From Diadophis punctatus similis (taxonomy: Eukaryota; Chordata; Lepidosauria; Squamata; Dipsadidae): 64,000 bases of DNA. The DNA is taken from positions 4,857,206 to 4,921,205 of the forward strand of contig JALIGW010000026.1 of the NCBI GenBank assembly GCA_023053685.1, in the 5' to 3' direction. Positions 32,001 to 40,991 of the stretch are shown here, one piece after another (the first letter of the stretch is position 1; each line of letters begins with the position of its first letter). Position numbers and translations under genes: made by a program. The notes beneath the pieces are model-generated. The model did no database searches. It saw only the letters and a program-made list of their open reading frames with translations, and was not told the origin of the DNA.

Positions 32001-33417
32001 TTTGGGGTGACATGAGCCAGGATTTTCAGCCGGCGGTCCAGGATAATCAGGGTTATATTTTTAAGGGGCTTAAAGAGAGGCTAAACTATAACATGGGCCA
32101 CGGTGGCGCAGTGGTTAGAATGCAGTACTGCAGGCTACTCCTGCTGACTGCCCGCTGCCTGCAATTTGGCAGTTCAACTCTCACCAGGCTCAAGGTTAAC
32201 TCTGCCTTCCATCCTTCCTTCCATCCTTCCGAGGTGGGTAAAATGAGAACCCAGATTGTTTCGGGCAAGAGGCTGACTCTGTAAACTGCTTAGAGAGGGC
32301 TGTAAAGCACTATGAAGCGGTATATAAGTCTAAGTATTATTGCTATACTACCTACCTACCTTATCTATCCATCCATCCATCATCAGCCATAGTGGCACAG
32401 TGGTTGGAATGTGGTATTGCAGGCTAATTCTGCCAACTGCCAGCAGTTCGATTCTCACCAGCTCAAGGTTGACTCAGCCTTCCATCCTTCCAAGGTCGGT
32501 AAAATGAGGACCCAAATTGTTGGGGGCAAGATGCTGAACTCTGTAAACCGCTTAGAGAGAGCTATAAAGCACTGTAAAGCGGTATATAAGTCTAAGTGCT
32601 ATTGCTACGATCATGTATAAGCGTTTTCAGCTGTGTTGCCAAGCACCCAAAGGCTGGGAAGACCCAACTGTTAGAACTTTGAATCTGGGTCATAACAGTA
32701 GGTCTTTAGAAATTACCGGTCATAAGTTGAGAACTATCTGTCAGCTTTTACATCGGGTTAAATATACTCGACTTGACAACAGTTTTTAAACTGAAGGAAT
32801 TCAGAGGTCAGGCAGTGATTTTATGTTGCCTGTTACATGTATATGCAGGGAGATGCATCCCTATCAAATATAATGGTTTATCCCTGAGCACGTGATTAAT
32901 ATGTTCCTAGTACGCATGTGTACATTCCTTTCTTTTGATCTTCCCTTTTCTCTTCTGCTTCTGTAAGGAGCAACACCTCTTTTATAGCCAGGATGTGATT
33001 TATTATTTTTGTACCGAAATAAATATTTTATACCTTAGCATTTATACTGCGGTTTATTTTTATAATGTCAGAGTTTCAGGAAAAGATTCATTTCGCCTCT
33101 GATGAGAGTAATTCTTATCTTAACAAAAACCATTTAACAAAATCTGCCTTGTCCCCTAGGCCATTGCAAATCAAACGTGGGCTCAGCAGGAGATGTTGGC
33201 CAGTCCTGGCTTTGTGGAATACATCGTGGACAGATCAGTGGAACCGGATAAAGCGTCCAAGGAGGCCAAGTACGAACTGGTCAAGGCCTTGGTTAACTCA
33301 AAGACGGCTGCAGAAATCTTTGGAAATCAGCATTACTTGAGACTGAGGACTTATATGCGCGAGGGGCCGTATTACGTTAAGGCTGTCTCAACTACCGCTG
33401 TGGAAGGAGCCGAGTAA
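20703..33417 (+). CDS. PSMD5: PSMD5 (S5B), 26S proteasome assembly chaperone, 10 coding exons
   Basis: Joined exons: 20703-20887, 23827-23971, 24961-25074, 26473-26601, 27240-27349, 27968-28110, 29164-29355, 29465-29574, 31762-31902, 33160-33417. They total 1527 nt (508 residues plus stop), with all phases consistent. Human PSMD5 is about 504 residues. The protein is an all-helical HEAT/ARM-type repeat chaperone that binds the PSMC2 ATPase module during assembly of the proteasome regulatory particle and is absent from the finished 26S particle. Diagnostic segments are [53 protein letters not shown], and the ending [15 protein letters not shown]. All introns are GT-AG except intron 4, which appears to be GC-AG. 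Intron 1 holds a 1.7-kb nested transposon. Same strand as PHF19, with about 3.5 kb between coding regions. Confidence 0.97.
21136..21695. repeat. Large GC-rich inverted repeat (arms ~235 bp, spacer 89 bp)
   Basis: The left arm 21136-21370 reads CCAAGCGGTGGGTGGGTTGC and onward to GAGCAGAGGCACCCGGC. The right arm 21460-21695 is its near-exact reverse complement, starting GCCGGGTGCTTCTGCTCAGC and ending CACCTACCTCGCTTGG. Differences are a few substitutions and small indels. Both arms are CpG-rich (GCGCGCGC runs). It can form a long hairpin. Confidence 0.93.
21720..22390. repeat. GA/GGAA/GAAA microsatellites around an open segment
   Basis: (GGAA)n and (GA)n at about 21728-21810, then about 370 bp of non-repetitive AT-rich DNA, then (GGAA)n, (GAAA)n and (GACA)n at about 22185-22385. 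The middle part stays open in the frame 21628-22437, discussed as a finding. Confidence 0.85.
22740..23200. repeat. Compound microsatellite (CATA)n, (GTCT)n, (ATCT)n, (ACCT)n, (CA)n
   Basis: About 460 bp of tetranucleotide arrays that change unit in order, in PSMD5 intron 1. No flanking retroelement end was recognised. Confidence 0.92.
23601..23766. mobile_element. 166-bp hAT-like MITE with exact 8-bp target duplication
   Basis: Termini CAGCGGTGGGTTG and CAACCCACCACTG are inverted repeats. ATTGACGC is duplicated at 23593-23600 and 23767-23774. It lies in PSMD5 intron 1, ending 61 bp before exon 2, next to the likely branch point region. Confidence 0.9.
23827..23971 (+). CDS. PSMD5: PSMD5 coding exon 2
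   Basis: Completes T62 and runs to residue 110. Acceptor GCAAACAG ends at 23826 and donor GTACGT starts at 23972. It encodes [20 protein letters not shown] and [13 protein letters not shown]. Confidence 0.96.
24100..24719 (+). mobile_element. LINE 3' end followed by a fold-back MITE
   Basis: 24100-24335 is an L2/CR1-like LINE 3'UTR with the CCCTGAGTCCTACGGGAGTT box and an (AAATT)n tail. 24336-24719 is a + strand fold-back MITE lacking its first few bases and ending GTAAGTGGAGGACTACCTG. Both are noncoding and lie in PSMD5 intron 2. Confidence 0.8.
24961..25074 (+). CDS. PSMD5: PSMD5 coding exon 3
   Basis: Residues 111-148, phase 0 at both ends. Acceptor TCCCTAG ends at 24960 and donor GTCAGT starts at 25075. 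It encodes [20 protein letters not shown] and [15 protein letters not shown]. Confidence 0.95.
25100..26460. other. PSMD5 intron 3, no gene
   Basis: AT-rich intron sequence. The 25490-26160 part looks like an old interspersed element (AACACACAAAACAAGACAAA start, low GC), but I cannot name it. No exon was seen. Confidence 0.4.
26473..26601 (+). CDS. PSMD5: PSMD5 coding exon 4 with probable GC donor
   Basis: Residues 149-191, phase 0. Acceptor TTTCTTAG ends at 26472. The exon ends TATGAG and is followed by GCAAGA at 26602-26607, matching the AG|GCAAG consensus of GC-AG introns. The next GT (26608, GTTATG) would add residues Ala-Arg not expected from the family. It encodes [20 protein letters not shown]. 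Confidence 0.9.
26690..27110. other. Low-complexity pyrimidine-rich intron segment
   Basis: An AT-rich block followed by a TTCC/CTCC-rich pyrimidine stretch (about 26880-27050) in PSMD5 intron 4. It looks like the remains of an interspersed element, of unassigned family. Confidence 0.4.
27240..27349 (+). CDS. PSMD5: PSMD5 coding exon 5
   Basis: Residues 192-227 plus two bases. Acceptor TGTGTTAG ends at 27239 and donor GTACAT starts at 27350. It encodes [20 protein letters not shown] and [15 protein letters not shown]. Confidence 0.95.
27655..27895 (+). mobile_element. SINE 3' half interrupted by an 84-bp hAT-like MITE
   Basis: The SINE 3' part (AGGACCCAGATTGTTGGGGG to TATATAAGTCTAAG) runs to 27771. 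An insertion at 27772-27855 has ends CAGAGGTCTTC and GGGGACCCCTG, flanked by GTCTAAGC on both sides (27764-27771 and 27856-27863). SINE tail sequence resumes after it. This order dates the MITE after the SINE. Confidence 0.9.
27968..28110 (+). CDS. PSMD5: PSMD5 coding exon 6
   Basis: Completes R228 and runs to residue 275 plus one base. Acceptor AAAACAG ends at 27967 and donor GTGATT starts at 28111. It encodes [20 protein letters not shown] and the hallmark [16 protein letters not shown]. Confidence 0.96.
28296..28800 (-). mobile_element. CR1-type LINE 3' end with (AGAAT)n tail
   Basis: Reverse-oriented. The pentamer tail (AGAAT)n at 28299-28362 is directly joined to the CAGAGTTGGAAGGGACCTTG CR1 terminus. 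The translated remnant runs back to [20 protein letters not shown]. This is the clearest CR1-seeded microsatellite in the window. Confidence 0.92.
29164..29355 (+). CDS. PSMD5: PSMD5 coding exon 7
   Basis: Completes G276 and runs to residue 339 plus one base. Acceptor CGGCAG ends at 29163 and donor GTTCGT starts at 29356. It encodes [20 protein letters not shown] and [20 protein letters not shown]. Confidence 0.96.
29465..29574 (+). CDS. PSMD5: PSMD5 coding exon 8
   Basis: Completes G340 and runs to residue 376. Acceptor TTTTCAG ends at 29464 and donor GTAAGT starts at 29575. It encodes [20 protein letters not shown] and VSSLLFLQ. Confidence 0.95.
29846..30865 (-). mobile_element. Fold-back MITE split by a + strand CR1
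   Basis: MITE halves at about 29846-30080 and 30652-30780 (end GTCGAGGACTACCTG). Between them, about 30085-30650, is a + strand CR1 3' part with a fairly long open remnant ([20 protein letters not shown], then [20 protein letters not shown], and so on) ending in TCCAACTCTAATAATAATC. The CR1 therefore came after the MITE. PSMD5 intron 8. Confidence 0.85.
31100..31660 (-). mobile_element. CR1-type LINE 3' fragment
   Basis: Reverse-oriented CR1 with the GAGCTGGAAGGGACCTTGGA terminus near 31115. The [20 protein letters not shown] remnant is broken by frameshifts. It lies about 100 bp upstream of PSMD5 exon 9. Confidence 0.85.
31762..31902 (+). CDS. PSMD5: PSMD5 coding exon 9
   Basis: Residues 377-423, phase 0. 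Acceptor TGCATACAG ends at 31761 and donor GTAAGG starts at 31903. It encodes [20 protein letters not shown] and [18 protein letters not shown]. Confidence 0.95.
32093..32612 (+). mobile_element. Two tRNA-derived SINEs in tandem
   Basis: Copies at about 32093-32345 and 32386-32612, both with a GGYGCAGTGGTTRGAATG head and the TATATAAGTCTAAG end. A short (CTAC)/(ATCC)n link separates them. PSMD5 intron 9. Confidence 0.88.
32806..33125 (+). mobile_element. Solo LTR-like element, copy A
   Basis: Shares about 320 bp with 41947-42285 and 55563-55885, which are inverted relative to it. Shared blocks include CCTGTTACATGTATATGCAG, GCACGTGATT and TGTACCGAAATAAATATTTT (polyadenylation signal). The ends are decayed here. 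It stops 34 bp before PSMD5 exon 10, so its 3' part lies in the acceptor region. Confidence 0.8.
33160..33417 (+). CDS. PSMD5: PSMD5 last coding exon 10
   Basis: Residues 424-508, stop TAA at 33415-33417. Acceptor TCCCCTAG ends at 33159. It encodes [38 protein letters not shown] and the conserved end [15 protein letters not shown]. Confidence 0.97.
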   Translation, partial: AIANQTWAQQEMLASPGFVEYIVDRSVEPDKASKEAKYELVKALVNSKTAAEIFGNQHYLRLRTYMREGPYYVKAVSTTAVEGAE

Positions 33418-34770
33418 CTTCGGACGACGTAATTTTAAGCTAATTCCAGGGTTAACGAAGCGTTCTGGATCTCTGAAAGGTGGGGCTGGCCTGTTGGTTT
33501 GTAGGGAGGGCAAAGAAAGTGTAGATAACATTAACTTGGTATGAGTTTCTTATTTTTTTTGACGTTGAAACGGCAGGGAAGTTGGCTTGAAATGCGGAGA
33601 TTTTCTAGGTATTTTCCAGATGGAAAACACGGGCTCTACCATTTCACACTAAAAATCCAAGAGCATAGTTGTTACCAGGAAAGGAGAGACTAAAATAGGG
33701 GAAAAAAACATTTTTCCCAGGATAATGTTGCAGGATCCTGGGAGACACATACATTCACCTTCATTTGGAAATTGAAGAATTTCCAAATGAAGAAGGGGGG
33801 AAATTTTTTGGGGGTTGATCACACTGGTTTTACCATCTGCACAGAGTGATTTTTTTCCCCATCACATCTGCAGGGTTGTTTTTCTGACGTTCCAATTGCC
33901 ACGAGACAAAAAAAATCCTCCACACAACTTTACGTAGGGAACAAATACATGGATTTAATCCCAGTTCTTAAAAGCAAGTTAGAAGGAAGAATAAAGAATA
34001 TATCTTACATAAAAGGCTAAACAAATCACCATTTTACAAAAAAAGGGTGCTTATTTCCCCCCTTCTCTCAGCCTTCATCTGTCCATCCTCCAGCTCTTAA
34101 TCTCAACCCCAGAAAAGTATAAATTTATGCTGCCTCACTTCTCAGAGACTAATCCCAACAATCGCCTCCAAAATAAAAGACATCTAGTGCCTTCGAGAGT
34201 TAATAAATATATGTACACGCAAGATATTTCTTCGATTCAGTTCGGATGTAGCACTGTCCCTTTTCCTACACACCAGTCTCTATGAACACGGTACAATTTG
34301 AAATAGTTCGCATCGAAAAGTGATTCAACATGAAGGACCAGAGTCCAATATGCATAATCCAGCTCAACTTTATGGGTGTTTAAATGCATTGGTGGCTTTT
34401 AATACTTGACTAATTTAGGAAGCAATAAAGTAACTCCCTACCATAGATGAATCTGTGGTTGTAGTAATGTTTTGAGTAGTTTTCCCTGCCTGCAAAGATT
34501 TGATTTTCTTGCGTTCTGCTTCGGATGTCTTGAACTGAAGAAAGTGTGAATGTTGGTATTTGCAGACTGATTTTCGACCCCGTTTTTCTCAAAACTACTG
34601 TCTTTGGTGTATATGTTGGCTCCGAAATACTGCTTATTGCGACTTCCTTTCGTTGTGCTTATAAACATCATGTAGCATTAGCCTTTTAAAAGAAAAAAAA
34701 AATTAAATGCGTGCAAAACGTCTTCAGCTTCTTGTCCGAATGTTGGGCTGCTTGTTACATCAACTGCTTA
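33418..34770 (+). other. PSMD5: PSMD5 downstream region, probable 3'UTR
   Basis: Non-repetitive sequence after the PSMD5 stop. AATAAA-like signals occur near 33992, 34204 and 34424; which one is used cannot be told. No other gene was seen. Confidence 0.35.
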
Positions 34771-34775
34771 AAATG

Positions 34776-35593
34776 CAGGTAGTCCTCGCCTTATGACCAC
34801 AATTTTGCGAGCAAAGTCAATGGGGAAACCAGATTCACTTAACAACCGCGTCACTAGTTGAAGAACTGCCGTGATTCGCTTAACAAAGGCGGCGAGAAAC
34901 GTCGTAAAATGGGTCAAAACTCAATTGACAAATTTCTCACTTAGCAGCATAAATTTTAGGCTCACTTGCGGTCGTAAGTGTTGTGGCCTGTTGGCCTCTA
35001 GCCCCTCCAGCAGCCGAATCAGAGGAGGAGGAAGAGGCGTGGAAGTCAGGGTCAGTATCCAGGCAACCTGAGAGCTCCGAGGGGGAAGAGGGAATGGAGC
35101 TGTCAGAGAGAGAGACAGAGGCGGAGCCTGGGCCATCCGTCAGCCCTCAGATGGAGAATCAACAGCCCCCAGATCTGGAGGTGGTTGATGAAGAGGAGGA
35201 ACAGCTGGGCCCAGTGCCTGATGCATGGATGCGCAGAAGGCAGAGGAGAGGAGAGCAGTGGAAATCTACGGGCTGGTCCTTGGGACGGAAGAGCCACCGC
35301 TCTTTTTTTTAAAAAAAAAATTATGTCATGATTTTAAACTGTTTTTATTTACTGTACTGTTCTTATTCATGCTGTACGCCGCCCTGAGCCCTACGGGATT
35401 GGGCGGCCTATAAGAACTTTTAATTAAATTAAATGAAATTAAATGAATAGATGTGGCAGACAACTTGTCAGCTTGAGAGAGAAACTTTTTGCCGGGGCTG
35501 CCGGCGCTCCTAATGAATCTTTGAGTTCACTTCAGAGGGTTTGTCGTGTTTGGGGAACTGGGTCAGAACAGTAAGTCGAGGACAACCTCTACA
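34776..35593 (+). mobile_element. Fold-back MITE carrying an LTR element with exact 5-bp duplication
   Basis: The MITE begins CAGGTAGTCCTCGCCTTATG at about 34776 and resumes GTCGAGGACAACC at 35576. Between them, 34979-35570 (592 bp) starts TGTTGTGGCCTG and ends CAGAACA. GTAAG is duplicated on both sides (34974-34978 and 35571-35575). The LTR carries an acidic open segment ([19 protein letters not shown]) and, at about 35308-35447, a LINE 3' tail. A related copy lies on the - strand at 16190-16715. Confidence 0.88.
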
Positions 35594-35746
35594 CGCAAAG
35601 CAACAGAATAATGATATATCGTCACAATACCAATACGCAAGATTGAGTAAACCCATGAGAGAGTCAAACGGAGGTACTATTATTTTGATTCTTCTAATCA
35701 GAAAAAGACAGAGACTCTTCCTGAACGGCGTTGACGTCGGAATCTT

Positions 35747-37628
35747 TCAACCGTCCAGATACGTCATGATTCTGCAGGACACCAGCCCATAATAAGTTTC
35801 CAGTATCGTGCAATCTTCATCGCCTTTCACCTCCTCCCATTCTTGGAGAAGCTGGCTGATCTCTGACACCGTCGAAGTGAAAATATATTTATAGCAGCAT
35901 CGGTTGTACCAGATACGTCTTTCCCCAGAAAACCGGGAGCTGTGGATGGGCACCACGCCGGCTGCCCTTGCACAGACGCCCACAAAAATGCCAGGGGGTA
36001 GGGAAGGAGGAACTTCTCTAGAAGTTACGTAGATCTTCCGAGCAACATCCTGCGAGATGACCAAGGCCGTGACACTGCAGTAATCAGGATAATACCATCC
36101 AGGATATTTTCTTACGGAGGTAAAACTGCCGTTGTGGAATTCTTCGTTGGGGACGTTTGGATGAATCACCCTTCCAAGATAGATGTCTTCAGGATGAGTT
36201 TTTAAGTTCAGCAAGTATTCAACCAAGGTTTGGAGGTTAGCAAACATATCCTCGTCTACTTTGAGAATGAACCTGGCCTCGGGACAATACGTTATGGTCC
36301 ACTCTATGGCCCTCTTAATCTTCAGTGTCTGATTCTCGGGGGTATCAAGAAAGATTCCTTGGATTAGATCCTGTTGCTGGTCTGATTCTTTGGTGACCTC
36401 CTCTTGGGCGGTAGCTGAAGATGGCTTGCCCAACACAAACAAGACCAGAGTGGTATAACCCTGGACGTGGGTCACGTTGGCCCATGTTTTCCGAATTGCG
36501 TTGCGCCTGGACAGGTTTTGGGGGCTACTGAAGGTGAGAACCAACAGGAAGATCTCTCGGTTGGAGCAGGCTTCTGGATTGCTAATAACATAAGCCTGGG
36601 AGATGTTGGTTTTCATAGAGGACATGTCCAGCATCCGGGCCCTTTCCCGAGCTCTCAGGACTTTGGTATCCATGTAAGTGGTGGGGATGGCTCGTAAGAA
36701 ATATTCCTCCACAAGATCGGCTCCGAAGAGCAAAATGTGGAAAAGGGCCACGTTGAAGATCAGAAAACACCACTGGTGAGTTCGGAGCCTACAGAAAATC
36801 AGCTGTTGAAATGGAGAGGAATAAAAATTAGTGCTCGTTTCCTTCAACATTTGTGCTTTTCAGTTCTTGCTGTGGAGTCAGAAATATTGATGAGAGAAGA
36901 GAAAAGAGAGGAGAGGAGAAGAGGAAAGAAGAGAAGAGGAAAGAAGAAGAGAAAATATTTGTAGCTCAGGGTTGAACTGTGGGCTCCTTGGTGCTCTCTG
37001 AGCTTGGTGGTTTCGTTGCAGATATTTCATTACCAAACTAGGTATCATCATTAGTTACTTCGCACTGATGATGTTACCTAGTTGGGCAACGAAACGTCTG
37101 CAAGAAAATGACCAAGCTCAGAGAGCATCAAGGAGGCCACAATCAGAAATATTGTTATTCAGGATAATGTGCTTAGATTAAATGTAGATTTATTTGGCCA
37201 TGCACAGTATTTATATAATGCATTTAGAGAAGAGAGACAAGCATAGAGAGACCAAGGTGTATAAAAGCATTGGGATACATTCATGCGCTCATTCTAGCTC
37301 TCTGATTGTGTTAATATCGGCTATCATGAATTAAGACAATTTAATCGGATTGTTTTCTTTAAAAAAAAAATATTAACCCTGGCTGCAGTAGATCAGGCTG
37401 AAATGAAGATTAGCCAGATAGAGAAAATCTGAATTAGGAAATTTTATTTCCTATTTCTGTCTTGCAGCAAAGCATGTGTGCTAAAAACCACAAATGTCAA
37501 ATTGCCTCCTGAATATTAGCAAAATGCACGGCAGGGGAAAAAAGCAGCATTTGATTTTTAAGTAGGATTTAACTCCTCATTTCAATATTGTCACAATAGT
37601 GTTAGAGACGCTCAGAACTTACCTGCAT
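35747..37628 (-). CDS. B3GALT9: B3GALT9-type beta-1,3-glycosyltransferase (GT31), two coding exons
   Basis: Model: join 37623-37628 (ATG CAG, donor GTAAGT on the - strand) to 35747-36802 (acceptor TCCATTTCAACAG), 353 residues. The alternative single-exon start at 36850 gives a 367-residue frame, but its first 16 codons are the intron's polypyrimidine tract. The protein reads as a type II Golgi enzyme: short tail, signal anchor about 13-30, then the GT31 catalytic domain. Visible motifs: RRNAIRKTWANVT (101-113), LFVLGKP (123-129), the DxD-type metal site VDEDMF (184-189), EDIYLGRV (207-214), YYPDYC (239-244) and CCYKYIF (304-310). Potential N-glycosylation sites lie at 68, 98, 111, 159 and 226. 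The usual EDV-x-x-G motif is PGIFVG here. Position next to PSMD5 supports B3GALT9. Donor and acceptor sugars are not known. Confidence 0.9.
36955..37140. repeat. Inverted pair of GTCCTTGGTGCTCTCTGAG units
   Basis: One unit in + orientation (36960-37050) followed by its reverse complement (about 37065-37140), inside the B3GALT9 intron. A similar inverted arrangement occurs at 41760-41905. Confidence 0.75.
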
Positions 37629-37929
37629 GGTCTTTATGGAGACGACGCTGGAATTTTTTGAGTCGGCAGGTTGTGTGCGTACAGCTTTGGATGCACGGGG
37701 AATGTTTTTGCAATTGGAGTAGCATTTCGTGTAGAAAAGCACACCCAGATAGAGTTTCTTTTGTGTCAGTCACCAAGTTCAGCATTCTTTTTAAATTGTT
37801 TTTTTTTCCATCCTCCTTTGAATCCGAGCTAAGGCAGTATAATACCAGAGGATGGTGATCATGTTACGTGTTGGCATAGGATTCTTAATTTCTGAGTGGA
37901 CCACAACAGAGGCTGCAGAACAGCACACT

Positions 37930-37951
37930 TGAACGAAGGCAGTGTGTGTGT

Positions 37952-37982
<31 letters not shown>

Positions 37983-38050
37983 GAGAGAGAAAGAGGAGAG
38001 TGGAGAGAGAAGAGAAAGAGAAGAGGAGAGAGAGAGAGAGAGATCTGTTG
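37930..38050. repeat. (GT)n and (GA)n tracts
   Basis: A GT run at about 37950-37965 followed by GA-rich repeats to 38043, upstream of B3GALT9. No other feature seen. Confidence 0.9.
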
Positions 38051-38114
38051 TCCACTTGAAAAGCTGTAGGGCTTAGTTTTTGCAAGATCTCGGTCCCGAG
38101 TGCAATTGATCTAC

Positions 38115-38560
38115 CTACCTACCTACCTACCTACCTATCTACCAGAATACAGTAGAGTAGAATAGGAGTAGGAATAGAATAATAGAATAGAAATAATAGA
38201 ATGGAATAGGAATAGAATGGAATGGAATGGAATGGAATAGAATAATAGAACAGAACAATAGAATAGAATAGGAATATAGAATAGAATAGAATAGAATAGG
38301 AATATAGAATAGAATAGGAATATAGAATAGAATACAATAGAATAGAAATAATAGAATGGAATAGGAATAGAAGAATAGAATAGAATAGAATAGAATAGAA
38401 TAGAAATAATAGAATGGAATAGGAATAGAAGAATAGAATAGAATAGGAATATAGAATACAATAAAATAGAATAGGAATATAGAATAGAATAGAATAGAAT
38501 AGAATAGAATAGAATAGAATAGAATAGAATAGAATAGAATAGAATTCTTTATTGGCGAAG
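38115..38560. repeat. (CTAC)n and (GAATA)n arrays
   Basis: (CTAC)n at 38111-38142, then about 390 bp of irregular GAATA pentamers with ATAATA and GGAAT variants, ending at 38545 with ATTCTTTATTGGCGAAGTGT, which resembles a retroelement end. Open frames are artefacts. Confidence 0.9.
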
Positions 38561-38660
38561 TGTGATTGGACACACAAGGAATTTGTCTTAGGTGCATAAG
38601 CCCTCAGTGTACATAAAAGCTATAAGTGATAAATCATGATCATAGTCATCATAAAAATAC

Positions 38661-38662
<2 letters not shown>

Positions 38663-38713
<51 letters not shown>
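38663..38713. repeat. (CA)n microsatellite
   Basis: About 25 CA dinucleotides, uninterrupted. Confidence 0.97.
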
Positions 38714-38716
<3 letters not shown>

Positions 38717-38774
38717 ATAGGATTCAGTGTATTATTCTACTATAAATAATGCATTATTCTACTACAAATAAACC

Positions 38775-39065
38775 ATGTTTATTTATAAAGCCTGCAGGGA
38801 CCAAGATGGCCGCATTCCTGGCTCAGCACAGGGGGATCCGTTGCCTGGCCAAGCATGCCAGCTTCGCCCGGCATGTGGCGGAGATCTCTTTTCACAGGTG
38901 CAGAGCGCGGCCTGGCACACGCAGACCCAAGCAGACCTCTTGGCTTCTCCACAGCTGCTCGTGTGCGTCTTTGACGGTTTCCATTCTCTTTTGGGGAGGG
39001 GGCTCGGCTGGAGCAAGGCTCAGCCTCCGAGGCACTGAGCCTGGAAAGCCTTTGGAGGGTAACAT
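38775..39065. other. Unexplained GC-rich segment
   Basis: Stands out from AT-rich, repetitive flanks by GC and CpG content. It has an AAGATGGCCGC start-like context at 38803 and an open frame MAAFLAQHRGIRCLAKHASF continuing to a CACAG|GTGCAG donor-like site near 38898. It matches no protein I recognise. It could be a first exon, a promoter of B3GALT9 or of an unseen gene, or a repeat. Confidence 0.3.
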
Positions 39066-39299
39066 GGCCTGAATTTTTTTTTAAAAAAAAAACTTGTTAA
39101 CTAACCGAGTTCCTTTGTATTTTAATTTGACTTTCTTTTTTCTCTTTTCAAATCACATTCGGGCTGGTTACGGACTGGAATGTAGGAATAGCATTTTAAC
39201 ATTCCTAAACTGAAAAGATAAACTGGCTGGAGATAAGAAAGAAAAATAAAAAGAAAGAAAAAGTGACAGTACTATGTCTGAACTGAATCAAGGAAGAAA

Positions 39300-39344
<45 letters not shown>

Positions 39345-39407
39345 GTCTGTCTGTCTGTCGTCTATCATCTCTCTCTCTCTCTCTTATCTATCTCTATCTA
39401 TCTTATC

Positions 39408-39490
<83 letters not shown>

Positions 39491-39575
39491 ATCTATTAGT
39501 TATCTTCTATCTATCAATCTACCACCTATTAGTTATCTTCTAGCTATCAATCCCTGTCATCTATCAATTGTAAAA

Positions 39576-39645
<70 letters not shown>

Positions 39646-39710
39646 CTCCCTCCCTCCCTCTCCCTCTCCCTCTCCCTCTCCCCTCTCTCTCCCTCCCTCT
39701 CTCTCTCCTT
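39300..39710. repeat. (GTCT)n, (ATCT)n and (CT)n microsatellites
   Basis: (GTCT)n at 39301-39358, (ATCT)n at 39405-39490, then a long (CT)n/(CCCT)n tract at 39580-39708. Confidence 0.95.
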
Positions 39711-39719
39711 ACCAGATAT

Positions 39720-40520
39720 GAAAAAGTTTGTTAATACAAATTAGGGTCTGGTTTATCTCTTTCGTGAACTCCAAACAACCTTTCTCCTTACAATTTATGC
39801 CCTTGCTGACATCAGACCTCATTTGAATCAACATGGGTGATATTTTTGGGATGCAAATATGTAACATGTTTGAATACATGTAAGATTCAGAGTAACAGAG
39901 TTGGAAGGGACCTTGTAGGTCCTTGTTCACCCTCGCAAGCCCTTGGGGAAAGAATATGGAGAAAACAAACCCAAACTTGATACTCAATATCAAGGCTGAA
40001 TTGCTTATATTAAAGAATAACATAAACACAGTTAGAGCAGATACAGTTTTTCAGTGTCAGAAGATACATTTCTGATTGGTTGCAGTGTGATTTTTCTAGA
40101 CGCAAACTTCTAAAATTGTAACTAAGTGGCTCAATTCAGTAAACCATGGTTCTGGGTTAGCCTGTCCTGTGAACTTAGCCACTGGGGTTTGCAAACTTGA
40201 GTTTTATAAGCCTCGTGTGTCCCATAAATGCTGGTCAGATAATCCATGAACCATGATCACACATATGATGGCTTCTAGCTTGAATGTTGGCTATGAGTGA
40301 AGCCACCCAGAGTCCTTTGGAGTTGGGCGGCATATAAATTTAATAAAATAAATAAATAATAAATATATTTGAACTATTTCTACGGAACAAATGGCAACAG
40401 AGTGTGCCCTCCCTTTTTGAATTTGCAGTTTTTGAAATGTCAATATTTTTTAGAGCCAAAGTTCTAAAAAAAATAATGAAGGAAACAGAAGTTTTCACAA
40501 AGGTTTTCCTAAATTTTGGA
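39720..40520. other. Spacer with a small CR1 terminus and a LINE tail box
   Basis: AT-rich sequence. A 45-bp CR1 terminus (ACAGAGTTGGAAGGGACCTT at about 39895) and a LINE CAGAGTCCTTTGGAGTTGGG box with (AATA)n at about 40307-40365 are the only recognisable items. Confidence 0.5.
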
Positions 40521-40524
40521 GTAC

Positions 40525-40913
40525 AGGCAGTCCTGTACGACTTACGACCACAATTGACCCCCCCCCCAAATTTCTGTTGCTAAGCGAGACAGTTCTTCAG
40601 TGAATTTCGTCCCATTTTACGACCTTTCGTGCTGCAGTTGTTAAGTGAATCGCTGCAGTTGGTTAAGTCACTAACACGGTTGTGAAGTGAATCTGGTTTC
40701 CCCGTTGACTTGGCTGGTCAGAAGGTCACAAGAGGGAATCACATGACCCCGGGGACACAGCCACCATCATAAATACGAGTCAGTTGCCAATTGTCTGACT
40801 TTTGATCATGTGACCATGGGGAGGCTGCAACCGTGCGAAAAAATCAGTCGTAAGTCACCTTTTTCGGTGCCTGGTCACTAAATGAACTGTCGTAAGTCAA
40901 GGGCTATCTGTAT
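40525..40913 (+). mobile_element. Fold-back MITE, near full length
   Basis: Begins CAGGCAGTCCTGTACGACTT and ends GTAAGTCAAGGGCTATCTG. The body has TTGTTAAGTGAATC steps as in the 8383 copy. Confidence 0.8.
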
Positions 40914-40991
40914 AAGCCTCAGGGACAAGGGGAAAGGTGGAAGGAAAGAGAAGGAGAGGATGACCAGCAGGAAAGGGGATAGGCTCAAGAG

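Noticed and set aside
36803..36850. B3GALT9 start at 36850 giving 367 residues in one exon
   Set aside because: The extra 16 codons are a polypyrimidine tract ending in CAG, and ATG-CAG with a GTAAGT donor at 37623-37628 gives a better family N-terminus.
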